Shown here piece by piece: positions 23,323-32,249 of a DNA stretch of 32,300 nt; positions within the stretch are counted from its first letter, which is position 1; the number at the start of each line of letters is the position of its first letter. This DNA is from Paracoccaceae bacterium (GTDB taxonomy: Bacteria > Pseudomonadota > Alphaproteobacteria > Rhodobacterales > Rhodobacteraceae). A model generated the notes under the pieces. The model saw only the letters and a program-made list of their open reading frames with translations. It was not told the origin of the DNA and ran no database searches. The translations under genes and the position numbers were made by a program. The stretch lies in the NCBI GenBank assembly GCA_020628545.1, contig JAHDEX010000049.1, positions 1 to 32,300 on the forward strand, in the 5' to 3' direction.

Positions 23323-26300
23323 ATGACTACTTATTCCATCGATTTTTCCGCTGGCGATCCTGTAAATTTTAATGCGGCCGGGATCCCGTTTCCTGTAAAC
23401 TTCCCGGGCTTGCCAGACGGATCAGTTGCCACAGCCCCGATTGACGGCAACAACCTGATCCCGGGTGCGAGCACGGACGGCGGGTTGGATGTCGAATCTC
23501 TGGCGCCAGAAGACCTTGCCCTCGGCCAAATCGTACCCTTTCTATTTGAAATCACTGCGTCTTCTGGCAACGGTGCCGACGGAGGCCTGACTTTCACTGC
23601 GGGATGGAGCACGACCACCACAAACGGAACGGATTTCGGCTACGACGAAGACATCCGAGTATTCACTGCATTCATCGACTCATCTGACTCCGGAACCCAG
23701 AATCTGAGCGGCAATGAAGAGCTCGTTTTTACGTCCGTTTACGATCCCGTTTCAGAGCAAATTATTGGGACATTCACGGTTACCGGTTTGGAAGAAGGCG
23801 AGTCTGTCGTCGTTGAGGCTTGGTTGGTCCTCGATGATACCCTTCCTGACGGCCAAGTGAACGGTAACGTGCAATCAGGTCTGTTGGATGCCGAGGATCT
23901 GGAAGGAGGGAGCGTTTCGACAGGCAATCAGACGGTACCGCTTCTGCGTCCTGGTGAGTTCCGTACTCTCGACGCCGACCTCTCCATCACGAAAGACGAC
24001 ACACCCGACGTCGTCGCTCCGGGCGAAACGATCACCTACGAAATTGTCGTGACAAACAACAGCGACTCCGTCGTGGCGAATGGTGTGACCGTTACAGATA
24101 CGCTCTCGGAGTATGTCACGTTTGTCAGCGCCGATAGCCCAGACGGAATTGGCGTATTTGATAATGGCGGTACGCCGGGAGATGATACGGATGACAGTGT
24201 CATCTGGGATATTGGTGCCATGTTGCCAGGCGAAGTCCGCACACTGAGCCTCACCGTTACCGTTGATCCTGACGCGCCGACGGACTCTCTGAACGGCGCA
24301 GATATTCTGAACTCTGTCATCGTGACGTCGATTACAGACGACCCCGACGAATCCAACAACTCAGATGACGAAGAAACCGACGTCGTCGTTCCTGTCCCGC
24401 AAACCGAGATTACGATCGAAAAGGCAACGAATGGCGAAGACGCCGATTTGCCAGAGGACGCGGTTGAAGTCCTTGCCGGTACGGACGTGACTTGGACCTA
24501 CGAGGTGACGGCCACTGGCGATGATCTCGATTTCAACGACCCGAACCTTTCCATTTCGATCCTCGATGACAATGCTTCGGCGGATACCACGGATGACTTC
24601 AACCCACTTCCGGTGGACGATGGGTCGGGCTTCAATATCGGCGACACCAACCAGAACAACATCCTGGAAGCTGGTTCTGAGACTTGGGTTTTCACCGCGT
24701 CCGGTACGGCAACCGAAGACCTTTACGGCAACACAGCAACCGTTTCGGTTCTTTATGAGGTGGCAAACGAGCTTCAGTTGGTCGACACCGATAACGACAC
24801 CAGCCATTACCGGATCGTCACGCCATCGCTCACCATCGAAAAGACCGCCGATGATACTGAAGTCACAATGGCCGGTGACGAGATTATCTATACCTACGTT
24901 GTCACCAACACAGGTGAAACAACTCTGACAAATGTCACCGTGAGGGACGACAACTTCACGCCAGACAACCCTGACGATGACGTCCCGATCATGCTCGACG
25001 CAACGACACTCGCGCCCGGCGAAAGTGCGATGGGCACGTATACGTACACCGTCAAACAAGAAGATATCGACGCTGGCGAGGATCTGGTGAATGTCGCCGT
25101 TGCTGACAGCAATGAGACGGAGCCGGAGACAGACGATGAAACGGTCATGGTCACGGCCGTTGCCGACATTTCAGTCCTGAAAGAGGCCGATAAGCCCACC
25201 GTTTCCATGGCTGGCGAGGTCATCACCTACACTTACACGGTGACAAACGATGGCCCGGTGACGCTGACCGGCATCACGGTGATGGACGATAGTTTCACGC
25301 CTGGATTCCTGGGCGACGATGAACCGATCATGCTGACCACAACGACGCTGGCTCCGGGTGAAAGCACCACCGGCACGTTCGAATACACCGTCACACAAGC
25401 GGACATCGACGCCGGTGTCGATCTGGTGAACGTTGCGACGGCGGACAGCAACGAAACGGAACCCGAGACGGATCCTGAGACTGTCACGGTGACCGCAAAC
25501 GCGGACCTGTCGATCCTGAAAGAGGCGGATATGTCAACCGTTACGAAGGCGGGTGACAAGATCGTATATACATACACGGTGAAAAATGAAGGTGCTGTTA
25601 CGCTTACAGGCATCAAGGTAACGGATGACAATTTCACGTCCGATAATCCGGACGACGACTTCCCGATCATGCTCGATGCCACAACTCTCGCCCCAGGGGA
25701 AAGCACTACGGGGACCTTCGAGTACACCGTCACGCAAGCAGACATTGATGCGGGCGAAACGCTCGTGAATGTTGCAACTGCAGAGAGTAACGAAACGGCC
25801 CCAGAGAAGGACGAGGAAACAGTCACTGTGTCAGGTGACGTCGACCTTTCAGTTTTGAAGGAAGCCAATGTGTCCAGCGTGACGGCTGCGGGCGAGTTCA
25901 TCGTCTACACCTACACGGTGACAAATGACGGGTCGACGACCCTCACGAATGTGACTTTGACGGACGACAATTTCACGCCGGACAATCCTGATGACGATAT
26001 CACGATCGCACTCGACAAAATGGACTTGGCCCCCGGTGAGTCTGCAACCGGTGAGTTAATGTACATGGTGACGCAGGCCGATATTGATGCGGGCCTGCCG
26101 CTTGTGAACGTAGCCACAGCCGATAGCGATGAGACGGAGCCAACGACTGATGATGAAAGTGTCACAGTCTCCGGTACGACAACGCTGGCAGTTGTCAAAG
26201 AAGCCAACAAGGACGTCGTGACTGCGGCAGGTGAAATAATTGTTTATACCTACACAATCACCAACACCGGTACGACAACGCTGACCAATATCACCGCGGT

Positions 26301-29300
26301 TGATGACAACTTTACAGCTGGCGATATCGACGACGATATTTCAATCATGCTTGATGTCATGGAACTTGCGCCGGGTGCTATAGCGACCGGAACGCTGGAA
26401 TATGAAGTGACGCAAGCTGACATCGATGCTGGGTTGCCTCTTGTCAACATCGTTACAGCGGACAGCAACGAAACGGATCCTGTCACAGACGATGAAACCG
26501 TTGTTGCGAGTGGGCAGGGCGGCCTGACCGTTCTGAAGGAGGCCAATGTTGACAGTGTCTCGGCCGCTGGCGACGAGATTGTCTACACCTATACAGTCAC
26601 GAATGTTGGCACCACAACACTGTCCGGGATCGTCGTTGAGGACGACAATTTCACGTCGGACAATGGCGCCGATGACTTTGAGATCGATCTGGGGACAACT
26701 ACACTCGCTCCTGGCGAAAGCACAACCGGCGAATTCATCTACACGGTGACGCAAGATGATATCGATGCGGGCGGTCCGCTGGTAAATGTCGCAACGGCCG
26801 ACAGCGATGAAACCGATCCGGTGATGGACGATGAGACTGTGACTGTTTCATCGACGTCAAATCTGACGGTCGTGAAAGAGGCCGACAAGTCATTTGTCTC
26901 AGCTGTTGGTGAAGAGATCGTCTACACCTACACGGTCACCAATACAGGTACGACGACGCTGACCAACGTAACGGTTACGGATGACAGCTTCACTCCCGCC
27001 GACACGAGTGACGACGAGGATATCCCGTTGCTTACTACGACCTTGGCACCTGGTGAAAGCACGACCGGCATGCTGACTTATGTGGTGACACAAAACGACA
27101 TCGACACACGCGACAGTTTCGTCAACGTCGCCGTGGCCGACAGTAACCAGACTGAGCCTGTTACAGACGATGAGACCGTCGGCATCCGCAAATTTTCGGG
27201 CATCACGATCAACAAGATCGTGGTGGATGTGAACGGTGATGGGCCGACGGGTGTTATCACTGCAGCTGGTCAGATCATCACATATGCAGTGGAAGTGACC
27301 AACTTGGGCACGACCACCCTCACGAACGTGACGATCAAGGACCCGCTGACAGATACTGATCTTCTGATCGATAGTATTGCGCCAGGGGATACTTACACCG
27401 CCGAAGACCTGACCTACGAAGTTCAGCAGTCTGACATCGATAGCAATGGCGATGGTGACGGCGACATTGACAATACGGCGACCGCAGACAGCGACCAGAT
27501 CGGATCTGTTTCCGATAGCGAAGAGGTCGAGATCGACGTCACACCGTCGATTGCCATCGTGAAGTCAGTGACGGATGTCGATGCGCGTGGGCCTGATGCG
27601 GTTGTCACGGCGGCGGGTCAGGTGATCACTTACACGATCAAAGTGACAAATGATGGCGATGTCACTCTGACCGGCGGTACGCTGGTCGACCCACTTGTCG
27701 ACTTGGACGAAACCCTCCCGGATCTTGCACCGGGCGATAGCGTTGAGTTCACCGGTCTGACCTACGTGGTGGAGCAGTCTGATCTTGATACTAACGGTGG
27801 CGGCGATGGTGACATCGACAATACCGCAACCGCAGACAGTGAGCAGACGGACGACGTGTCGGCGAGCGCAGAGGTGCTAATCGAAGGCACTGTCGACCTT
27901 TCGATTGAGAAGTTCACGAACGGTGAGGACGCGGACACGGATGAAACCGCTGCGGTCGTCGTTGCCGGGGAAGAGGTGATCTGGACCTATCAGGTCACCA
28001 ACAAGGGTACGATCGGCGTCAACCAAGACGACATCACCGTGAATGATGACGTCGAAGGTTTGGTCACAGATATCATCGACCAAGGTGATGGTGACATGGT
28101 TCTCGCACCCGGCGAGGTATGGACCTACCAAAAGATTGGCACTGCCGAGGATCTCGTCACGATCATCAATTGGGATACGGATCTCGATGGCATTCCGCTT
28201 CCAGCCGGTACGCTGATCAGTGATCAGTTTGCGGACATCGGGTTGAACGTGATGGCGACTGAATTTGGTGCCATGATCTTCGATACGGCCAACCCGACCG
28301 GTGACGATACGGACCTCGCGACTGATATTGTCGGGAACGTTCTGATCATCTCAGGTGACGGGGATACGACGGACCCAGATGACAACCGCGACGGTGGGAT
28401 CATCACATTGACCTTCGATGATCCGATCCGTTTTGATTGGAGCTTCATTCTCGATTTCGACATGGCCGAAGTCGGCAGCGTGATCCGCACCTACGATGCT
28501 GCTGGCGAGTTGATTGATGAAACGGTTATCCCGACGGCAGGAAACGGAGTTCTCGACGCGATTTCGGTTCAGGACGTACCGGTCAGCCGGATCGAGTTTG
28601 ATTTCGTCGGCAGTGGCGCTGTGTCGGACTTCGCCTTCACGGATATCTATCGCAACACGGCAACAGTTGCGTTTGGTGATGAGATCCAGGACAGCGACTC
28701 CAGCAGCTATGTGAACCCCGATCCGGACCTTGAGGATCCGCTTGATCTAGAGCCGGAAGACATTCCTGACGTGATCAAGGGCACGGATGACAACGACGTT
28801 CTACGTGGGAATAGCACGGCTGAATTAATCCTCGCCGGTGATGGGTCGGACAAAGTCTTTGGCGGGAGCGGTGATGACAAGATCTTCGCGGGTGCCGGGA
28901 ATGACTATCGCCTTGAGGGCGGTCGTGGTGCGGACGTCTTTGCGTTCACAGAAGACAACGACACCAACATCATCCGCGACTTTGAAGACGGGGTCGATAA
29001 GATTGCGTTTGACGGATTGTCCTTCTCCGACCTTCAGATCGTGGACGACCCGAGCAAGGGACGGATCACTGTTCTGACACCAGACGGATACGGGACAAAG
29101 GTTGTGCTGACATACGACAGCCCTCTCGACTTGACGGAAGACGACTTTGTCTTTGATTGTCCTGATCCGCTGATGGCCCATGAGCCGGAAGAGCCGGTGA
29201 TGCCCGAAGAGCCTGTCATGCCGGAAGAGCCAGCGATGCCGGAGGAACCTGTCGATCCGGAAGAGCCATACACGCCAGACGGTGAAGGCGATGGCGACAT

Positions 29301-29730
29301 GCATCAAGGCGATCCGGGAGACGTGCTCACGTTGCTCGAAGGTAGCGACGAGGGCGACGTTCTACGCGGCACGGATGTTGCGGAATTCATCATTGCCGGC
29401 GCGGGAACAGATAAGGTGTTTGGCGGTGGCGGTGACGACGTAATCGTCGCCGGAGCGGGTAATGACTATCGTCTTGAAGGCAATGGCGGGTCGGATACTT
29501 TCCTCTTTAACAGCGGCCATGACACCAACATCATTCGCGACTTTGAAGATGGTATCGACATGATCTCCTTTGTTGGATTGACGTTCGATGATTTGACGAT
29601 CACCGATGATGCAGCGACAAGCCGGATCCGGATTAATGGGCCAGAGGACTATGGCACGAATGTCGTGGTCATGTATTCAAGCCCGATTGAGATCAATGAG
29701 GACGACTTCAACTTCTTGCCGCTTGTATAA
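23323..29730 (+). CDS. Giant repeat-containing RTX surface/secreted protein (2135 aa)
   Basis: No signal peptide at the N-terminus (MTTYSIDFSAGD) and RTX modules at the C-terminus suggest type I secretion. Domains: unique N-terminal region (1-216); DUF11-like repeat (about 217-355); a TNGEDAD-type beta domain (361-500); seven repeats of exactly 113 residues (501-1291, signature VYTYTVTN-x-G-x-x-TL and LAPGES-x-TG) of DUF7507/DUF11 type; two of exactly 116 residues (1292-1523, with GDGDIDNTATADS); a second TNGEDAD-type domain from 1524 interrupted by an inserted domain (about 1612-1774); RTX module 1 (about 1814-1945); a PEEPVM linker (1955-1984); RTX module 2 (about 2000-2135). The composition is extremely acidic, fitting calcium-dependent folding outside the cell. 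The likely role is adhesin, surface layer or biofilm matrix. The ATG follows GGGGGA. No secretion ABC transporter is adjacent. Confidence 0.88.
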   Translation: MTTYSIDFSAGDPVNFNAAGIPFPVNFPGLPDGSVATAPIDGNNLIPGASTDGGLDVESLAPEDLALGQIVPFLFEITASSGNGADGGLTFTAGWSTTTTNGTDFGYDEDIRVFTAFIDSSDSGTQNLSGNEELVFTSVYDPVSEQIIGTFTVTGLEEGESVVVEAWLVLDDTLPDGQVNGNVQSGLLDAEDLEGGSVSTGNQTVPLLRPGEFRTLDADLSITKDDTPDVVAPGETITYEIVVTNNSDSVVANGVTVTDTLSEYVTFVSADSPDGIGVFDNGGTPGDDTDDSVIWDIGAMLPGEVRTLSLTVTVDPDAPTDSLNGADILNSVIVTSITDDPDESNNSDDEETDVVVPVPQTEITIEKATNGEDADLPEDAVEVLAGTDVTWTYEVTATGDDLDFNDPNLSISILDDNASADTTDDFNPLPVDDGSGFNIGDTNQNNILEAGSETWVFTASGTATEDLYGNTATVSVLYEVANELQLVDTDNDTSHYRIVTPSLTIEKTADDTEVTMAGDEIIYTYVVTNTGETTLTNVTVRDDNFTPDNPDDDVPIMLDATTLAPGESAMGTYTYTVKQEDIDAGEDLVNVAVADSNETEPETDDETVMVTAVADISVLKEADKPTVSMAGEVITYTYTVTNDGPVTLTGITVMDDSFTPGFLGDDEPIMLTTTTLAPGESTTGTFEYTVTQADIDAGVDLVNVATADSNETEPETDPETVTVTANADLSILKEADMSTVTKAGDKIVYTYTVKNEGAVTLTGIKVTDDNFTSDNPDDDFPIMLDATTLAPGESTTGTFEYTVTQADIDAGETLVNVATAESNETAPEKDEETVTVSGDVDLSVLKEANVSSVTAAGEFIVYTYTVTNDGSTTLTNVTLTDDNFTPDNPDDDITIALDKMDLAPGESATGELMYMVTQADIDAGLPLVNVATADSDETEPTTDDESVTVSGTTTLAVVKEANKDVVTAAGEIIVYTYTITNTGTTTLTNITAVDDNFTAGDIDDDISIMLDVMELAPGAIATGTLEYEVTQADIDAGLPLVNIVTADSNETDPVTDDETVVASGQGGLTVLKEANVDSVSAAGDEIVYTYTVTNVGTTTLSGIVVEDDNFTSDNGADDFEIDLGTTTLAPGESTTGEFIYTVTQDDIDAGGPLVNVATADSDETDPVMDDETVTVSSTSNLTVVKEADKSFVSAVGEEIVYTYTVTNTGTTTLTNVTVTDDSFTPADTSDDEDIPLLTTTLAPGESTTGMLTYVVTQNDIDTRDSFVNVAVADSNQTEPVTDDETVGIRKFSGITINKIVVDVNGDGPTGVITAAGQIITYAVEVTNLGTTTLTNVTIKDPLTDTDLLIDSIAPGDTYTAEDLTYEVQQSDIDSNGDGDGDIDNTATADSDQIGSVSDSEEVEIDVTPSIAIVKSVTDVDARGPDAVVTAAGQVITYTIKVTNDGDVTLTGGTLVDPLVDLDETLPDLAPGDSVEFTGLTYVVEQSDLDTNGGGDGDIDNTATADSEQTDDVSASAEVLIEGTVDLSIEKFTNGEDADTDETAAVVVAGEEVIWTYQVTNKGTIGVNQDDITVNDDVEGLVTDIIDQGDGDMVLAPGEVWTYQKIGTAEDLVTIINWDTDLDGIPLPAGTLISDQFADIGLNVMATEFGAMIFDTANPTGDDTDLATDIVGNVLIISGDGDTTDPDDNRDGGIITLTFDDPIRFDWSFILDFDMAEVGSVIRTYDAAGELIDETVIPTAGNGVLDAISVQDVPVSRIEFDFVGSGAVSDFAFTDIYRNTATVAFGDEIQDSDSSSYVNPDPDLEDPLDLEPEDIPDVIKGTDDNDVLRGNSTAELILAGDGSDKVFGGSGDDKIFAGAGNDYRLEGGRGADVFAFTEDNDTNIIRDFEDGVDKIAFDGLSFSDLQIVDDPSKGRITVLTPDGYGTKVVLTYDSPLDLTEDDFVFDCPDPLMAHEPEEPVMPEEPVMPEEPAMPEEPVDPEEPYTPDGEGDGDMHQGDPGDVLTLLEGSDEGDVLRGTDVAEFIIAGAGTDKVFGGGGDDVIVAGAGNDYRLEGNGGSDTFLFNSGHDTNIIRDFEDGIDMISFVGLTFDDLTITDDAATSRIRINGPEDYGTNVVVMYSSPIEINEDDFNFLPLV
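24823..27195 (+). repeat. Seven tandem coding repeats of exactly 339 bp (113 aa)
   Basis: Repeat starts by residue are 501, 614, 727, 840, 953, 1066 and 1179, each 113 residues apart with no insertion or deletion. Protein identity is high (for example STTGTFEYTVTQADIDAG is shared by repeats 2 and 3), but the DNA differs at many third positions. The array is therefore old and kept in register, not a recent slippage product. Confidence 0.85.
27196..27891 (+). repeat. Two tandem coding repeats of exactly 348 bp (116 aa)
   Basis: Residues 1292-1407 and 1408-1523. They share VITAAGQ/VVTAAGQ, YEVQQSDID/YVVEQSDLD and GDGDIDNTATADS. They are a subfamily distinct from the seven upstream 113-residue repeats, with an added Asp/Gly-rich loop resembling a calcium-binding loop. 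Confidence 0.8.
28156..28644 (+). other. Domain inserted into a repeat of the giant protein
   Basis: The uninterrupted domain at residues 361-500 reads GTATEDLYGNTATV (461-474). The second copy reads GTAEDL at about 1606-1611 and resumes with YRNTATV at 1776, so about 163 residues sit exactly at this junction. The insert contains ISDQFADIGLNVMA, an AMIFDTANPTGDDTDL segment, IISGDGDTTDPDDNRDGG and SGAVSDFAF, which I recognise as a beta-sandwich domain seen in other secreted bacterial proteins, though I cannot name it. Confidence 0.6.
28762..29730 (+). repeat. Duplicated C-terminal RTX calcium-binding modules
   Basis: Two homologous modules begin at residue 1820 (GTDDNDVLRG) and residue 2007 (GSDEGDVLRG), offset 187. 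Both contain GG-x-G-x-D nonapeptides (VFGGSGDDKI, VFGGGGDDVI), the odd variant AGAGNDYRLEG, and the shared stretch DTNIIRDFEDG. RTX nonapeptides bind Ca2+ in a parallel beta-roll and lie near type I secretion signals. Confidence 0.85.
29185..29274 (+). repeat. Five tandem 18-bp repeats encoding PEEPVM hexapeptides
   Basis: Residues 1955-1984 read as five copies of P-E-E-P-x-x (VM, VM, AM, VD, YT). This acidic, proline-rich spacer joins the two RTX modules. The DNA repeats vary at third positions. Such a linker is probably extended and stiff. Confidence 0.8.
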
Positions 29731-29772
29731 GGTCACAGTGTCAACCGTTTGAGATCACTATAGAAAACCAAA

Positions 29773-29804
29773 AGGGCGCTAGCGGATGCCGGCGCTCTTT
29801 TTTT
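29773..29804 (+). terminator. Factor-independent terminator after the giant gene
   Basis: AGGGCGC (29773-29779) pairs with GCGCTCT (29792-29798) with one G-T pair, an inner CGG/CCG stem, and a following run of seven T (29798-29804). It lies 43 bases after the stop of the 2135-residue protein and just before the convergent dehydrogenase gene. Confidence 0.75.
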
Positions 29805-29811
29805 GATCTGA

Positions 29812-30843
29812 TCAGGTATTTGGCATAGCGCTCATCTGTGACTGCGCGGAAACGAGCGCCGTAACCATGTTTTGGTCCCCGCGTTTCAGTTGGCGTGCGT
29901 TTGATCCTGCCAGGATGGCCTTCACATCATGAAGGATCATGTCGCCGATAAGCTGACGCCCGCCGGGCACCGCGGCGGCGCGATGGGGGGACAGAATAAC
30001 ATTGCGAGCGGTGCGCAGTGGATGATCGGCAGCAAGCGGTTCATCTGGATACACGTCAGTCGCAACCTGAATGAGACCGGCTTCGGCTGCCGACATCAAT
30101 GCCGGGAAATCGACGCACCATGCCCGACTGATAACAACGACCAAGGTTGCGGGCTGCAGCCTCGCGATCAGTTCAGCGTTGAGCAGCCCTCGGTTGTCCT
30201 CCGACGGAACAGCGGCCACGACAATGATGCGGCATCGGGACACAAGTGTTTCAAGTTCGGTCAGTGCGACATCAGAACCGGCATTCTCGACGTACGGATC
30301 ATAGGCCATCACGTGGGGTGAAAACGGCGCGAGCAGACGATGCGTCTCGCGCGCAATCTCTCCGTATCCGATGAAACCAATCGTCTGGTTGTATAGCGTG
30401 AAATCGGTCTCATCACGGTCATCAAGCCACCGCTCAGTCCGTGATCGGAACGCCTCGTGCTCTGCAACAAGCCCGCGCCCGCCAGCGATCATCATCCCCA
30501 GCGCCATCTCTGCAACCGCGTTACGGAACCCAGGGGAGCAGGACAGGACTTCGATGCCATGCGCGAAGCATGCAGCGTAGTCTAACCCGCTGCGGAAGGC
30601 ACCGGACACTTCAATTGTCGCTTTGAGGTTCTTCGCGCGTCTCACATCCTCTGCAGAGAGGTGCGGTTGAGCGGCAACGTAAAAGTGGGCCTCTGGCAGC
30701 AACGCGTCAATTTCTTCACGCGGCATGGGTGCATCAATGCCTCCATGGACCTCACAAAGGTCGCAGAGGCTCTCATAGGTGTCTGCTTGGAAAAGCTCAT
30801 CGCGTTTGCGAAAGTGATTGTCGAGGATAAGGATCGGTTTCAT
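29812..30843 (-). CDS. NAD-dependent D-2-hydroxyacid dehydrogenase family protein
   Basis: A 343-residue soluble oxidoreductase of the D-isomer 2-hydroxyacid dehydrogenase group (phosphoglycerate, glyoxylate and hydroxypyruvate reductases). The NAD motif GFIGYGEIA at residues 156-164 has Ala in the third Gly position. The catalytic triad is present: R240 (VVISRAW), E268 (DVYPDEPL) and H287 (LSPHRAA). AGGGGG stands 6 bases upstream of ATG 30843. The N-terminal substrate domain (RKRDELFQADTYESL) is not one I can tie to a specific substrate. It is transcribed alone, convergent with the RTX gene and divergent from copC. Confidence 0.88.
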   Translation of the reverse strand: MKPILILDNHFRKRDELFQADTYESLCDLCEVHGGIDAPMPREEIDALLPEAHFYVAAQPHLSAEDVRRAKNLKATIEVSGAFRSGLDYAACFAHGIEVLSCSPGFRNAVAEMALGMMIAGGRGLVAEHEAFRSRTERWLDDRDETDFTLYNQTIGFIGYGEIARETHRLLAPFSPHVMAYDPYVENAGSDVALTELETLVSRCRIIVVAAVPSEDNRGLLNAELIARLQPATLVVVISRAWCVDFPALMSAAEAGLIQVATDVYPDEPLAADHPLRTARNVILSPHRAAAVPGGRQLIGDMILHDVKAILAGSNARQLKRGDQNMVTALVSAQSQMSAMPNT

Positions 30844-30975
30844 CGTTGCCCCCTGTCGTACGAGAAATCATCTGCTGCCGTTCAGAACTATAGCGCGACA
30901 GCTTCAGATCAAAAGCGGGCGAGGTCGCGTCAAGGCTAAGGCATTGGCTGGCGTTCGTGCTTCATTTTGGGTCAT

Positions 30976-30988
30976 ACTGCGGTGCAGT
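30976..30988. promoter_or_regulatory. Palindrome ACTGC-GGT-GCAGT upstream of copC
   Basis: Perfect 5-base arms centred 34 bases before the copC start, in the divergent region with the dehydrogenase gene. It could be an operator or a leader hairpin. It does not match the CueR or CopY consensus sequences that I know. Confidence 0.3.
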
Positions 30989-31015
30989 CAGAAATCATCA
31001 AAGGGAATCTACCGC

Positions 31016-31363
31016 ATGTTGAAAACTTGGCTTGTCCCTTTGTTTATGCTCTGGGCCGTCACAGCGAACGCTCATTCGGTATTGCAGACTAGCAGTCCGG
31101 CAGCAGATGACGTTCTGGCTGTCGCGCCTGAAAGTCTGGACATGACCTTTCGCAACAAAATACGTCTGACGCGGGTGACCTTGACGTACAATGATGAACC
31201 CGCAACGGATCTCGCCCTTGTCTCTGACGTTGGCTTTACGACTGATTACACGATCCCGCTTTCAAGCAATGCCGCTGGAACTTACCTGATCGATTGGCGT
31301 GGGTTGAGCAACGACGGTCATCCGATGAATGGTACGTTCACTTTCACGGTTGAGGGTCAGTGA
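31016..31363 (+). CDS. copC: CopC-like periplasmic copper-binding protein
   Basis: A 115-residue protein with a signal peptide (about residues 1-19, ending ANA) so that the mature protein starts with His20. CopC proteins bind Cu(II) with the free N-terminal His, an Asp and a second His; here H20, D100 and H102 (NDGHPM) give mature H1, D81 and H83, matching this pattern closely. There is no Met-rich Cu(I) loop, so it is a Cu(II)-only type. AAAGGGA at 31000-31006 precedes ATG 31016, which gives the signal peptide; longer in-frame starts upstream do not. The stop overlaps copD by 4 bases. Confidence 0.88.
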   Translation: MLKTWLVPLFMLWAVTANAHSVLQTSSPAADDVLAVAPESLDMTFRNKIRLTRVTLTYNDEPATDLALVSDVGFTTDYTIPLSSNAAGTYLIDWRGLSNDGHPMNGTFTFTVEGQ

Positions 31364-32202
31364 CCGACATTTGGGAAATCGCGGCGATCGCTGCCAAATT
31401 TGCGCTCTATCTCGGCGTCTTGATCTCGACGGGGACCGCGTTCGCCGCGCTCACCTTTCAAATCTCTCACTACCGGTTGCGTGCCCTTGGCTTTGCGTTG
31501 CTGGCTGTCTTGGCTGCGCTTGTTAGCTTTGCCCTCAATGGAGCAGCTCTGACGGGTGATGCAAGCGGGATGACAGACCCCGAGATGTTGGGGCTTCTTT
31601 GGTCCACGCCTGTTGGATCGGCGCTGTTGCTTCGGCTCGTTGGGATGACCCTCTTGATCATTGGACTTTGCATCTGGTCCCTCGGAGAATGGGTCGCGTG
31701 TCTTGGTGGCTGCCTTGCACTTTGGTCATTCGCGCAAATCGGACATATTCCGGATCAGGATTTCTTGTGGCTGAATCTTGTTTTGCTTGCGCATCTCATC
31801 GGCATTGCCGCATGGATCGGTATTCTTGTTCCGCTCAGCCGCCTTGCGCGTGCGGGCGAGATTGCCCGCGCCGCACGGCTTGGAGAACGCTTCGGCACAG
31901 TGGCGATGATTTTTGTCCCGTTCCTAATTCTCGCGGGCCTCGTGATGACTTATCAGCTGGTTGGCTCAGTAGCGGCAATGACAGGGACGGACTATGGCCG
32001 CGTCCTGCTCTTCAAAGTCGTTGTTGTCGCAGCCCTGCTGGCTTTGGCCGCCAAAAACAAACTGAACTATGTGCCGCGCCTGAAGGCTGGCGACATTGCC
32101 GCAGCGCCTCAATTAGCGCGGTCGATCACATTGGAATGGTGCGCGATCATTGCCATCCTGCTCGCGTCTGCTGTTCTGACCTCGGTCCTTCCGGTGCCAT
32201 AG
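31360..32202 (+). CDS. copD: CopD-like copper resistance/uptake membrane protein
   Basis: A 280-residue inner-membrane protein with about eight hydrophobic helices, partner of CopC. Family-like stretches include WEIAAIAAKFALYLGVLISTGTAF near the start (given as two parts: WEIAAIAAKFALYLGV and LISTGTAF), AHLIGIAAWIGILVPLSRL in the middle, and GRVLLFKVVVVAALLALAAKNKLNY in the C-terminal part (LLFKVVVVAALLALAAKNK as core). It starts at GTG 31360 in a GTGA overlap with copC. CopCD pairs are thought to move copper from periplasm to cytoplasm. No other copper gene is in the window. Confidence 0.88.
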   Translation: MTDIWEIAAIAAKFALYLGVLISTGTAFAALTFQISHYRLRALGFALLAVLAALVSFALNGAALTGDASGMTDPEMLGLLWSTPVGSALLLRLVGMTLLIIGLCIWSLGEWVACLGGCLALWSFAQIGHIPDQDFLWLNLVLLAHLIGIAAWIGILVPLSRLARAGEIARAARLGERFGTVAMIFVPFLILAGLVMTYQLVGSVAAMTGTDYGRVLLFKVVVVAALLALAAKNKLNYVPRLKAGDIAAAPQLARSITLEWCAIIAILLASAVLTSVLPVP

Positions 32203-32216
32203 CCCGAAAACACGAA

Positions 32217-32238
32217 ACCCCGCAGCGTGCTGCGGGGT
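32217..32238. terminator. Perfect 10-bp hairpin between copD and tRNA-Met
   Basis: Arms ACCCCGCAGC (32217-32226) and GCTGCGGGGT (32229-32238) pair perfectly around GT, giving a 10-bp GC-rich stem. CGAA (32213) and TTCG (32240) can extend it past a bulge. Only the minus strand has a T-rich downstream stretch, so it probably terminates the tRNA gene and may also end the copCD transcript. Confidence 0.65.
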
Positions 32239-32249
32239 ATTCGGGACTT

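Noticed and set aside
24823-27891. Regular repeats as a CRISPR-like or satellite array
   Set aside because: The repeats are coding, 339 or 348 bp long, diverged in DNA but conserved in protein; no short identical repeats with unique spacers.
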